64,000 nt of DNA. It comes from an uncultured Gemmiger sp. Its GTDB lineage: Bacteria > Bacillota > Clostridia > Oscillospirales > Ruminococcaceae. Every line of letters starts with the position of its first letter. Position 1 is the stretch's first letter. The stretch is taken from assembly GCA_944388215.1 (NCBI GenBank), contig CALXHT010000009.1, forward strand, positions 1 through 64,000. The letters are read 5' to 3'. Shown one piece after another: positions 51,329-59,638 of this stretch. The notes below the pieces were generated by a model. The model was not told where the DNA came from. It saw only the letters and a program-made list of their open reading frames with translations, and did no database searches. A program made the position numbers and the translations under genes.

Positions 51329-52651
51329 ATGGAATACATGACCCCCAACTTTACCAAAGAGATGGTAAAGACCCACAAGATCCTGATCCCCAACATGGCG
51401 GTGACCCAGTTCCGGCTGATGCAGGCCGCCCTGGCCAGCGAAGGCTACCAGACCGAGGTGCTGGGCAACTGCGGCAGCGAGGTAGCCCAGCTGGGTCTGA
51501 AATACGTCCACAACGACACCTGCTACCCCGCCCTGCTGGTCATCGGCCAGTTCCTGGACGCCTTGAACAGCGGCAAGTATGACCTGGACCACACGGCGCT
51601 GCTCATCACCCAGACGGGCGGCGGCTGCCGTGCCTCCAACTACATCAAGCTGCTGCGCAAGGCGCTGGTCAAGGCGGGCTACGGCAACATACCGGTGGCT
51701 TCGCTGAACTTCTCGGGCCTGGAGAAAGGCAGCGGTCTGCCGCTGACCCTGCCGCTGCTGCGCAAGGTTATCGCGGCCATCTTCTACGGCGACATGCTGG
51801 TGGCGCTGCGCAGCCAGACTCACCCCTACGAGAACCGCAAGGGCGATGCCGACGCCATGACCGAGAAGTGGATCGCCCGCATCCAGGACTGGATCCGCTC
51901 CAACCGCAACTACTCGGCCCACGACATGAAGAAGCGCTTCCCCGAGATCGCCGCCGACTACGCCACCATTCCCGTCACCCGGGTGCCCAAGGTCAAGGTG
52001 GGTGTCGTGGGTGAGATCTACGTGAAGTACTCTCCCCTGGGCAACAACGACCTGGAAAAGTTCCTGGAAAGCCAGGACTGTGAGGTCAATCTGCCCGGCC
52101 TGATGGGCTTTGTGGAGTACTGTGTGGCCAACACCCGCATCGACATCGACCTCTACGGCGGCAACAAGCTGGTGGCCGGCGGTGCCGACGCCTTCCTGGG
52201 CTGGCTGGACTCCATCGGCGTGGCCAGCTACGAGGCCATGCGGAAGTACGGCTTCTATGCGCCGGGCTCCTTCCGGGAACTGATGAAAAAACCGGAGGGC
52301 ATCATCTCGCTGGGCGCCAAGATGGGCGAAGGCTGGCTGCTCACCGCCGAGATGCTGGAACTGGTGGAGGGCGGCTACGGCAACATCGTCTGTGCCCAGC
52401 CCTTCGGCTGCCTGCCCAACCACATCGTGGGCAAGGGCATGATCAACAAGATCCGCGCCCTGCACCCCGACGCCAACATCACCCCCGTGGACTACGATCC
52501 CAGCGCCACCCGGGTCAACCAGGAAAACCGCATCAAGCTGATGCTGGCCGTGGCCCGTGAGCGGCTGAACCAGTCCGCCGAGGCCCCCGCCCCGCTGACC
52601 GCCGAACAGCTGGCCGGCGGCGCACCCCAGCTGTCCACCACTGTACAGTAA
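51329..52651 (+). CDS. 2-hydroxyacyl-CoA dehydratase (HgdB-like) family protein
   Basis: 440 residues. Cys-bearing loops GNCGSEVAQLGLKYVHNDTCYPALL and TQTGGGCRASNY, and the late VCAQPFGCLPNHIVGKGM, match the HgdB-like/COG3580-3581 group that binds [4Fe-4S] clusters. True 2-hydroxyacyl-CoA dehydratases need a second subunit and a CoA-transferase; neither is here, so the substrate may not be a CoA ester. AAGAGG lies before the ATG. Two-gene operon with the activator; ends at a terminator. Confidence 0.85.
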   Translation: MEYMTPNFTKEMVKTHKILIPNMAVTQFRLMQAALASEGYQTEVLGNCGSEVAQLGLKYVHNDTCYPALLVIGQFLDALNSGKYDLDHTALLITQTGGGCRASNYIKLLRKALVKAGYGNIPVASLNFSGLEKGSGLPLTLPLLRKVIAAIFYGDMLVALRSQTHPYENRKGDADAMTEKWIARIQDWIRSNRNYSAHDMKKRFPEIAADYATIPVTRVPKVKVGVVGEIYVKYSPLGNNDLEKFLESQDCEVNLPGLMGFVEYCVANTRIDIDLYGGNKLVAGGADAFLGWLDSIGVASYEAMRKYGFYAPGSFRELMKKPEGIISLGAKMGEGWLLTAEMLELVEGGYGNIVCAQPFGCLPNHIVGKGMINKIRALHPDANITPVDYDPSATRVNQENRIKLMLAVARERLNQSAEAPAPLTAEQLAGGAPQLSTTVQ

Positions 52652-52668
52652 TTTTTTCTGATACAGCA

Positions 52669-52711
52669 AACACCCCGCACATCCGAAGATGTGCGGGGTG
52701 TTGTTGTTTTA
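52669..52711. terminator. Bidirectional terminator
   Basis: AACACCCCGCACATC, CGAA loop, perfect complement (52669-52702) and GTTGTTTTA; converging glycosyltransferase ends at 52709. Confidence 0.87.
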
Positions 52712-54547
52712 TTTCAGGTGGCGCAGATCGCCGCTTTCCCGGAAATCCTCGTAATCCAGGGAGAGAGAGGGATTGTAGTAGGGGTCGTGGAGGATGTTTT
52801 CCCGGCCGTGCACCTCGTAGAGGCGGTCGTGCTCGGCGTCAAACCGGGCCTTCTTGGCGGGGTCCTTCTCGTCGGAGCCCCGGGATTTGCTCTCATGGTG
52901 GTAGAGTTCGGCGTAGGGCGTCCAGACGATACGCCAGCCCCCATCCCGCACCCGCAGGCAGAAATCCACGTCGTTGTAGGCCACGGTGAGCGTCTCGTCC
53001 ATGCCGTGGACCGCGTCAAACACCGCCGTGCGCACCAGCAGGCAGGCCGCCGTCACCGCCGAGAAATCCTGCACGGTGGCCAGGCGGAACATATACCCGC
53101 TGCCGCCCCGCTTGTGGTACTTGTGGCTATGACCCGCATAGCCGCCCAGCCCGGTGATGATGCCGGCGTGCTGGATGGTATCGTCGGGGTAGTAGAGCAT
53201 GGCCCCGCAGATGCCCACGCCGGGCTGGATGCACTCCCCCACCATCTGGGTCAGCCAGTCACCGTTGATGACCTCCACGTCGTTGTTCAGCAATAGCAGA
53301 TAGCTGCCGCTTGCGTACTTGCGGCCGAAGTTGTTGATGCGGCTGAAATTGAACCCGCCCTTGTAGCGCACCACCCGGGCGCGGTCATACCGCTGGGGCA
53401 GCTGCTTGTAGTAGGCTTCGGTGGCAGGTTCGGTGGAGTTGTTCTCGATGACGATGACCTCGAAATTGTCGTAGGTCGTCCTGGCGTAGAGGCTGTGCAG
53501 GCACTTTTCCAGGTCGTCGGTGTGGTCCTTGTTAGGAATCAGGATGGACACCAGCGGCTGGGGCTCGGGGATCTCCCACACCACGTGGCAGGTGCCAGGG
53601 AACTTGCCCGGCTCCACGGTGCCATGGCGGCCAGTGGCGGCCAGATGGTCGGCCACCGCCTTGCGGGCCGCTGCCTCCACATAGGGCTTGGCCCCGGTGC
53701 CACCACTGGTGGATGCCGCATGCACCCGCCAGTAGTAGAGCACCTGGGGAATGTGCAGGGGCTTTGCTGCCGGGTCCTTGCGCTGCATCTCGTCGATGAG
53801 GCGCAAAAACAGGTCGTGGTCCTGGGCGCCGTCGCACGCGGGGCGCTCGCCCCCCACCGCCTCAAACAGTTCTTTCCGGAAGACCGCCAGATGGCAGATA
53901 TAGTTGACGGCCATCAGGTATTCCGGGGCATAGTCCGGCTTGAAGTGACCCACCCGGGGACGCTGGGGCGTCTTCTCAAAGAGGGCCTCGTCGCTGTAGA
54001 CAAAGTCGGCCTTGCTTTCGGCCAGCGCCTTACCCATGCAAAAGATGGCATGGGGCGCCAGCATATCGTCGTGGTCGGCCAGTGCCAGATATTCCCCGGT
54101 GGCCAGCGCCGCCGCGGCGTTGGTGTTGGCGGCAATGCCCTGGTTCTCGATCTTCCGGTAGACAATGCGACTGTCCCGGGCGGCACGCTCCTGGACAGTC
54201 CGCCCTACCTCGCCGTGGGCATCGTCGCTGGCGTCCACCAGCACCAGCTGCCAGTTGGGCGCCGTCTGGCCCTGCACACTGTCGAGGAACTGCTGCAAAA
54301 ACCGGAGCGGCGTGTTATAGAGCGGCGTCAGGATGCTGATGGTGGGCCACTCTTGGGCGTGCTGAGCCGCCTCGGCGCGCTGGGCTTCCAGCGTCTTTTT
54401 GGCGGGCAGATATCTTGCCCGCTTGCCGAAGAACCGCCGCTTGAAAAAGCCCGCGGCCCGGGTGACCATGACACCCAACCCCTGCTCTTTCGTCAGGGTG
54501 CGGGCGTAGCCGAACAGTTCCTGGATGCGTTTGGTCTGCTGGCTCAT
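52709..54547 (-). CDS. Family 2 glycosyltransferase with two GT-A domains
   Basis: 612 residues. First GT2 domain about 68-290: ISILTPLYNTPLRFLQQFLDS, LALADHDDML (DxD-like) and DEALFEKTP. Second about 330-560: VSILIPNKDHTDDLEKCL, VIVIENNSTE, LLLLNNDVEVI and AYNDVDFCLRV. Bifunctional proteins of this type build repeat units of rhamnan or O-antigen-like chains. Last gene of a polysaccharide operon led by rfbC. It starts 4 nt after the small FakA-like gene, without a good ribosome site, so it is translated by coupling. Confidence 0.92.
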   Translation of the reverse strand: MSQQTKRIQELFGYARTLTKEQGLGVMVTRAAGFFKRRFFGKRARYLPAKKTLEAQRAEAAQHAQEWPTISILTPLYNTPLRFLQQFLDSVQGQTAPNWQLVLVDASDDAHGEVGRTVQERAARDSRIVYRKIENQGIAANTNAAAALATGEYLALADHDDMLAPHAIFCMGKALAESKADFVYSDEALFEKTPQRPRVGHFKPDYAPEYLMAVNYICHLAVFRKELFEAVGGERPACDGAQDHDLFLRLIDEMQRKDPAAKPLHIPQVLYYWRVHAASTSGGTGAKPYVEAAARKAVADHLAATGRHGTVEPGKFPGTCHVVWEIPEPQPLVSILIPNKDHTDDLEKCLHSLYARTTYDNFEVIVIENNSTEPATEAYYKQLPQRYDRARVVRYKGGFNFSRINNFGRKYASGSYLLLLNNDVEVINGDWLTQMVGECIQPGVGICGAMLYYPDDTIQHAGIITGLGGYAGHSHKYHKRGGSGYMFRLATVQDFSAVTAACLLVRTAVFDAVHGMDETLTVAYNDVDFCLRVRDGGWRIVWTPYAELYHHESKSRGSDEKDPAKKARFDAEHDRLYEVHGRENILHDPYYNPSLSLDYEDFRESGDLRHLK

Positions 54548-54551
54548 GGCA

Positions 54552-54800
54552 TCAGCCGTGCAGGCCGTTGGCCTGACGCTCCATATTCTCGATGATGATG
54601 GTGTGGATATCGCCCTGGGTGGCGGCGTATTCCAGCACCTTCCAGGGGGTGTCGGTGTGATAGTGCACCTTGATCAGGTCCTCGTCCCCCACCACCAGCA
54701 GGCAGTCACCCTCGGCGCAGTTGAGGATACCCTCGTGGATCACATCCTCGTCCAGGTCGTGGCCCTCGATCAAAAGCTGGGTGTCAAAACGATTTTTCAT
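54552..54800 (-). CDS. Stand-alone FakA/YloV C-terminal-like domain (82 aa)
   Basis: 82 residues resembling a segment of the fatty-acid kinase FakA C-terminal (DAK-related) region: DTQLLIEGHDLDEDVIHEGIL, LLVVGDEDLIKVHYHTDTPWKVLEYAATQGDI and the end IIIENMERQ follow the FakA order LVVGD...VKVHVHT...VLEYA...I.NM..Q. The kinase domain is absent. AGGAGG precedes the ATG at 54800. It sits between two glycosyltransferase genes, an odd setting for fatty-acid activation. Family match is by memory of the pattern; the function is unknown. Confidence 0.78.
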   Translation of the reverse strand: MKNRFDTQLLIEGHDLDEDVIHEGILNCAEGDCLLVVGDEDLIKVHYHTDTPWKVLEYAATQGDIHTIIIENMERQANGLHG

Positions 54801-54812
54801 GACGGTGCCTCC

Positions 54813-56684
54813 TTATTTCAGGCCGAAGTTTTCAAACAGATTGTTGAAATGGGGGTTGTAGTAGGGGTCGTAGTTGTCGATATATTCCTTATACTTGGCG
54901 TAGAAGTTGGCCTTCTCCCGCTCGTAGCGCTTGGCATTCTCCGACAGCGTGTCCAGTCCCCGGCTCTTGCTCTCATAGTGGTAGGCTTCCGCCCGGGGGG
55001 TGTAGACGTTGAGCAACCCCTGCTTCCACAGTTTCAGGCAGTAGTCCACATCGTTGTAGGCCACGGCGAACTTTTCCTCGTCGAGACCGCCCGCCGCCTG
55101 ATACAGCGAAGCCTTGGTCATCAGGCAGGCGCCGGTGACCGCCATATAGTCCTGGGTGGTGACCAGCCGGTACATATCCCCCACCGCCGTGCGGGGATAG
55201 CTCTTGTGGCTGTGGCCCGCGCTGCCGTTGATGCCCATGAGCACACCGGCATGTTGGATGGTGTCGTCGGGGTAGTAGAGCTTGGCGCCCACAGCGCCCA
55301 CGTCGGGGCGCTGGCTGTAGCTGAGCAGTTCCCGCAGGAAATCCTCCGAGAGGATCTCGATGTCGTTGTTGAGGAGCAGCAGATGTTCGCCCTTGGCAAA
55401 CCGGGCACCGAAGTTGTTGATGGCCGAGAAGTTGAAGGGTCCCTCATACCGCACCACCCGGCAGCGGTCAAACCGTCGGGGCAGCGTCTGGTAGTAGGCC
55501 TCGGTGGCAGGATCGGTGGAGTTATTCTCGATGACGAGGACCTCGAAATTGTCGTACCCGGCGTTCTTGTATAGGCTTGTCAGGCAGCGGTCCAGGTCGT
55601 CGGTGTGGTCCTTGTTGGGGATCAGCACGCTGATCAGCGGGTGGCCGGTCAGCTCGTACCGCACCTGGAAGGCGCCGGGGGCATCGGGCACCGCCATGGC
55701 CCGGCCGGGCAGGCCCAGCCGCTGCAGCTGGGCATCGATGGCCCGCTCCCCCGCCGCGATGGCGTAGGGTTTTGCCTCCATGCCCGCCGCCGTGGACCCC
55801 GAGTGGCCCCGCCAGATGTAGAGCACCTGCTTGATGTGCTCGATCTTGCGGGCCTTTTCGGTGAGCCGCAGGATCAGGTCGTGGTCCTGGGCACCGTCAA
55901 ACTCGCTGGATTCGTAGGCCCCCGCCGCGTCCAGCAGCGGGCGGCTGAACACCGCCAGATGGGTGATGAAGTTGACGCCCCGCAGATAGTCGGGGGCAAA
56001 ATCCGGCTTGAAGTGGTAGCCGCCCAGCTGTTTCAGGTCCGCCGAGAGGACGATCTCGTCACTGTAGACAAAATCCGCGCCGGTCTTTTGGATGGTCTGC
56101 ACACATTCAAAGAGGGCGTTGGGATAGAGTACGTCGTCGTGGTCCAGCAGGGCCAGATACCCGCCGGTGGCGGCGGCAAAACCCGCCGTGGTGTTGGCGG
56201 CAATGCCCTGATTCTGGATTTTGTGGTAAGTGATGCGGCTGTCCCTGGCGGCATACTGCCGGGCCCGCCGGGATACCTCCCCGTGGGCTTCGTCGCTGGC
56301 GTCCACCAGCACCAGCTGCCAGCCCGAATATGTCTGGCGCTGCACGCTCTTGACCATCTCGTCAAAGAAGCGCAGCGGCGTGTTGTACACCGGCACCACC
56401 ACACTGATGCAGGGGCCCTGCAGGTTGGCGGCCCGCTGGGCTTTCAGCGTGCGGCGCAGCGGCAGGTCGGCCCGGTGGCGCCAGTCGTCGTGGTGGAAGG
56501 CCAGCCCCACCCGAAAGGACACATCCCGCCAGAGCTGCTCGGCCCCCTGTTCCCGCAGGGTTGCCACCGAACGGCGGGCCAGGTCCTGCAGATGGGCCGG
56601 GTTGAGCAGCCGGCGGGCCATGCCGCCCACGCTGTCCTGTACGGCCAGGTCGGCGGGGCGTTCGTTGTTGGGTTGTTGCTTCAT
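54813..56684 (-). CDS. Family 2 glycosyltransferase with two GT-A domains
   Basis: 623 residues, same architecture as the 612-residue protein two genes downstream: first domain about 97-320 (ISVVVPVYNTPLRFFDEM, LALLDHDDVLYPNAL), second about 350-590 (ISVLIPNKDHTDDLDRCLT, VLVIENNSTDPATEAYYQTL, LLLLNNDIEIL, AYNDVDYCLKLW). The two are clearly paralogues from duplication and then divergence. Likely alternates with the other enzyme in building the polymer exported by the ABC system upstream. Confidence 0.92.
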   Translation of the reverse strand: MKQQPNNERPADLAVQDSVGGMARRLLNPAHLQDLARRSVATLREQGAEQLWRDVSFRVGLAFHHDDWRHRADLPLRRTLKAQRAANLQGPCISVVVPVYNTPLRFFDEMVKSVQRQTYSGWQLVLVDASDEAHGEVSRRARQYAARDSRITYHKIQNQGIAANTTAGFAAATGGYLALLDHDDVLYPNALFECVQTIQKTGADFVYSDEIVLSADLKQLGGYHFKPDFAPDYLRGVNFITHLAVFSRPLLDAAGAYESSEFDGAQDHDLILRLTEKARKIEHIKQVLYIWRGHSGSTAAGMEAKPYAIAAGERAIDAQLQRLGLPGRAMAVPDAPGAFQVRYELTGHPLISVLIPNKDHTDDLDRCLTSLYKNAGYDNFEVLVIENNSTDPATEAYYQTLPRRFDRCRVVRYEGPFNFSAINNFGARFAKGEHLLLLNNDIEILSEDFLRELLSYSQRPDVGAVGAKLYYPDDTIQHAGVLMGINGSAGHSHKSYPRTAVGDMYRLVTTQDYMAVTGACLMTKASLYQAAGGLDEEKFAVAYNDVDYCLKLWKQGLLNVYTPRAEAYHYESKSRGLDTLSENAKRYEREKANFYAKYKEYIDNYDPYYNPHFNNLFENFGLK

Positions 56685-56691
56685 GGGTCGC

Positions 56692-57468
56692 TCATTCCTC
56701 CGTCCGCTTGGCGGGCATGGCGTCTTCCTTCTGGAAGCTGCGGTATTCCGGGGTGATATCGGCGGTCAGGCCGTTGCGGCGCAGATGGCCGTGGTCCAGC
56801 CAGGCCACCTTGTTGCACATCCGCTCGATCTGTTCGATGGAATGGCTGACGAGGATCACCGTGGTGCCGCCCGAAAGCAGCTCCGCCATGCGGCGCTCGC
56901 ACTTTTCCTGGAAGAGGAAGTCGCCCACCGAGAGGATCTCGTCGGCGATGAGGATATCCGGCTTGGTCATCGTGGCCACGGCGAAGGCCAGGCGGGCCAC
57001 CATGCCGGAGGAATAGTTTTTCAGCGGCACATCCAGGAAATCCTTCAGCTCGCTGAATTCCACAATGTCGTCGAACTTGGAGGCGATGTACTTGGGGGTA
57101 TAGCCCAGGACCGTGCCGTTGAGGTAGATGTTCTCCCGAGCAGTGAGGTCCATGTCGAAGCCGGCGCCCAGCTCGATCAGCGGGGCGATGGTGCCCCGCA
57201 CCGTCACCTTGCCGCCGGAGGGCTTGTACACGCCGGAGATGATCTTGAGCAGCGTACTCTTGCCGCTGCCGTTGAGGCCGATGAGGCCGTAGAAGTCACC
57301 CGGCATGATGTCGAAGCTGACATCATCCAGGGCGAAGAACTCATCGAACCGCACGCCGCCGTGCATGAGCGCCACGAAGTATTCCTTGAGGCTCTCGTGC
57401 TTTTCCTTGGCCAGATTGAAGCGCATCGAGACATGGTCGATGGAGATAATCGGCTGTTGTGCTGCCAT
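56692..57468 (-). CDS. Polysaccharide ABC exporter ATP-binding protein (TagH/KpsT/Wzt type)
   Basis: 258 residues. Walker A GLNGSGKST, LIELGAGFDMDLTARENIYLNG (exporter hallmark), signature NYSSGMVARL, Walker B ILIADEILSVGD and switch His VSHSIEQI. Drives export of lipid-linked glycan made by the two glycosyltransferases. Lacks the long carbohydrate-binding C-terminus of Wzt. Sits 12 nt after its permease gene. Confidence 0.92.
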   Translation of the reverse strand: MAAQQPIISIDHVSMRFNLAKEKHESLKEYFVALMHGGVRFDEFFALDDVSFDIMPGDFYGLIGLNGSGKSTLLKIISGVYKPSGGKVTVRGTIAPLIELGAGFDMDLTARENIYLNGTVLGYTPKYIASKFDDIVEFSELKDFLDVPLKNYSSGMVARLAFAVATMTKPDILIADEILSVGDFLFQEKCERRMAELLSGGTTVILVSHSIEQIERMCNKVAWLDHGHLRRNGLTADITPEYRSFQKEDAMPAKRTEE

Positions 57469-57480
57469 AGGTGCGCCCCC

Positions 57481-58281
57481 TTACATGTACAGGACAAACT
57501 TGTCCTGGTTTTTCTTGAAGACCACAACGCCCAGCACCATGCTGACCAGGGCGCAGAGGAAGCAGACGATCATCATGGTGGCGTCCAGCCCCTGGCCCCA
57601 CAGCACACAGCGGCGGAAAGCCGTGATGTACCAGTACATGGGGTTGATATGGATGAGCCGCTGCATGATGCCGGACAGCGTTTCGGGGTCATAGAAGATG
57701 GCGCTGGCATAGACCAGCAGCGTGCAGAACACTTCCCAGATATGCATGATGTCCCGCACAAAGACATAGAGCGCCGACAGCAGCAGTCCGATGCCCAGGC
57801 TGAAGAAGAAGAGCATAATCAGCGGATAGACGGCCATCCAGGCGGTGGTCCAGGTCACCGGCGTCCAGGTGATGACAAAGACGATGACCAGTGCTATAAA
57901 GCTGAAGGCACAGTTGACCAGCGCAAAGCAGCACTTCTCCATGGGGAAGATGTACTTGGGGATATAGACCTTGCGCAGCAACGGTGCGTTTTTCAGCACG
58001 CTCTCCATGGCCATGGAGGTGGACTCCCGGAAGAAGTTGAAGAGCAGCTGGCCGATGATCAGGAAGCCCGCGAAGTTGGGAATGCCCTCCCCGCGCAGGC
58101 CCTTCATGATGGAATCGAACACCAGGAACATGACCAGACAGGTCAGCAGCGGGTTGAGCACGCTCCAGGCCACGCCCAGCACACTGCGCCGGTATTTCAG
58201 CTTGAAATCCCGGGTGATCAGGTTCTGCAGAAGATACCGGTACTTCCAGAAACTGGCAAAACTGTTTTTGAAACTCTGCAC
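57481..58281 (-). CDS. Polysaccharide ABC exporter permease (TagG/Wzm type)
   Basis: 266 residues, six helices of the ABC-2 fold: LITRDFKLKYRRSVLGVAWSVLNPLLTCLVMFLVF at the start and MYWYITAFRRCVLWGQ near the end are typical. The start is GTG at 58281, 5 nt after GGAG. Forms the membrane channel for the ATPase encoded next. Confidence 0.92.
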   Translation of the reverse strand: MQSFKNSFASFWKYRYLLQNLITRDFKLKYRRSVLGVAWSVLNPLLTCLVMFLVFDSIMKGLRGEGIPNFAGFLIIGQLLFNFFRESTSMAMESVLKNAPLLRKVYIPKYIFPMEKCCFALVNCAFSFIALVIVFVITWTPVTWTTAWMAVYPLIMLFFFSLGIGLLLSALYVFVRDIMHIWEVFCTLLVYASAIFYDPETLSGIMQRLIHINPMYWYITAFRRCVLWGQGLDATMMIVCFLCALVSMVLGVVVFKKNQDKFVLYM

Positions 58282-58290
58282 GGTGACTCC

Positions 58291-58857
58291 TTAGTACTTC
58301 TCGAAGAATTCAAACTTCTGTTCCGCGAAGGGGGTGTGCTCCTTGTCCTTGGCGCTGGTCTTGTGCTCGCAGCCGCAGTCCGGCCACTGCACATTGACGG
58401 TGGGGTCATCGTAGGGGATGCCGCCCTCCGAGGTGGGATCGTACACATCGGTGCACTTGTAGCAGAACTCCGCCACGTCGGACAGCACCACAAAGCCGTG
58501 GGCAAAGCCCTCGGGGATGTAGAGCATCTTCTTGTTCTCCGCCGAGAGGGTCACACCCACCCATTTGCCGAAGGTGGCGCTGTGGGGACGGCAGTCCACC
58601 GCCACGTCAAAGACCTCGCCCAGCGTCACCCGCACCAGCTTGCCCTGGGTGTGGTTCTTCTGGAAATGCAGGCCACGCAGCACGCCCTTGGTGGAACGGC
58701 TCTGGTTGTCCTGCACGAAGGGCTTGTCGATGCCGGCCGCCGCGAAATCGTCCATCTGATAGGTTTCCATGAAATAGCCGCGGTCGTCGCCGAACACCGT
58801 CGGTTCGATGATCTGCACTTCGGGGATCTCGGTCTTGATGAAATTGAACTTGCCCAT
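58291..58857 (-). CDS. rfbC: dTDP-4-dehydrorhamnose 3,5-epimerase RfbC
   Basis: 188-residue cupin. VFGDDRGYFMETYQMDDFAAAG, QDNQSRSTKGVLRGLHFQ with the catalytic His, YIPEGFAHGFVVLSD and the late Tyr-containing CTDVYDPTSEGGIPYDD match. It makes dTDP-L-lyxo-4-hexulose for dTDP-L-rhamnose, suggesting that the exported polymer contains rhamnose. rfbA, rfbB and rfbD are not in this window. First gene of the operon; AAGGAG precedes the ATG. Confidence 0.95.
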   Translation of the reverse strand: MGKFNFIKTEIPEVQIIEPTVFGDDRGYFMETYQMDDFAAAGIDKPFVQDNQSRSTKGVLRGLHFQKNHTQGKLVRVTLGEVFDVAVDCRPHSATFGKWVGVTLSAENKKMLYIPEGFAHGFVVLSDVAEFCYKCTDVYDPTSEGGIPYDDPTVNVQWPDCGCEHKTSAKDKEHTPFAEQKFEFFEKY

Positions 58858-58945
58858 GATGAATACGGCTCCTTTACTTCCTACACAATGAGATGTCTGT
58901 GTTTATTTTGATAAGAGGATATTGGCGCATAACAATACAGGATAT

Positions 58946-58974
58946 ATTATACTCTATTTCCCGCCTGCGGGCAA
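58946..58974 (-). promoter_or_regulatory. Promoter of the rfbC polysaccharide operon
   Basis: TTGCCC (58974-58969), 17 nt, TATAAT (58951-58946) on the minus strand; about 90 nt of AT-rich untranslated leader follows before rfbC. Confidence 0.78.
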
Positions 58975-59030
58975 GATGAATTGTCCGCTTTGCCGCAGTT
59001 TTCACAGGAGCGGATACGGAATTTTGTAAC

Positions 59031-59059
59031 TTGCCAGACAGCGTCCCCTGTGGTATGAT
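59031..59059 (+). promoter_or_regulatory. Promoter of the 5-formyl-THF cyclo-ligase operon
   Basis: TTGCCA (59031-59036), 17 nt, TATGAT (59054-59059), 30 nt before the ATG. Confidence 0.72.
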
Positions 59060-59089
59060 AGCCCCGAACCGTGAGAGGAGGGTGTCCGC

Positions 59090-59638
59090 ATGACCAAACG
59101 GGAAGCCCGTGCCCGCGCCAGAGCGCTGCGCCGCACATTGGATATGGGGAATATCGGCCGGGAGATGGCCCGGGCGCTCTTTGCCCTGCCCTGCTGGCAG
59201 CAGGCTGGCACCGTGCTGGCCTTTGCCGCCCTGCCCGACGAGCCGGATACTGCTCCCATGCTGCAGCGCGCCCTCGCCGACGGCAAGCAGCTTCTGCTGC
59301 CCCGGGTCACAGGGGACGGCACCATGGAGTGGGTGGACATTCCTGATCTTTCCCTGTTGCAGCGGGGTGCCTACGGCATCCCCGAACCGCCCGCCGATCT
59401 TCCGGCCGTCTGCCCGCCGGAGGACGCCCTGTTCCTGGTCCCCTGCCTTGCCGTCAGCCGGGACGGGGTACGGCTGGGCCGCGGCGGCGGGTATTATGAC
59501 CGCTTTTTGGCGCATGCTAAGGGAAAGCGTCTGCTGGTCTGCCCGTCGGCCCTGGTATGGCCGGAGCTGCCCGCCGACACCTGGGATATCCGGTTCCCAT
59601 CCCACGAAATTCTGACCGAGAAAGGACTTTTACCATGA
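59090..59638 (+). CDS. 5-formyltetrahydrofolate cyclo-ligase
   Basis: 182 residues; converts 5-formyl-THF to methenyl-THF with ATP. KREARARARALRR at the start, LLPRVTGDGTMEW, GIPEPP, and the nucleotide loop GVRLGRGGGYYDRFLA are diagnostic. GAGAGGAGGG precedes the ATG. In many bacteria this gene is next to the 6S RNA; here the candidate 6S is 54 kb away. Stop overlaps the next start (ATGA). Confidence 0.94.
   Translation: MTKREARARARALRRTLDMGNIGREMARALFALPCWQQAGTVLAFAALPDEPDTAPMLQRALADGKQLLLPRVTGDGTMEWVDIPDLSLLQRGAYGIPEPPADLPAVCPPEDALFLVPCLAVSRDGVRLGRGGGYYDRFLAHAKGKRLLVCPSALVWPELPADTWDIRFPSHEILTEKGLLP

Noticed and set aside
48017..52669. A 1,550-codon open frame on the minus strand
   Set aside because: It lies antisense to the dehydratase-activator operon, has low-complexity Gly/His/Gln/Val-rich composition typical of antisense GC-rich frames, and lacks any domain. 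The plus-strand genes have motifs and ribosome sites.
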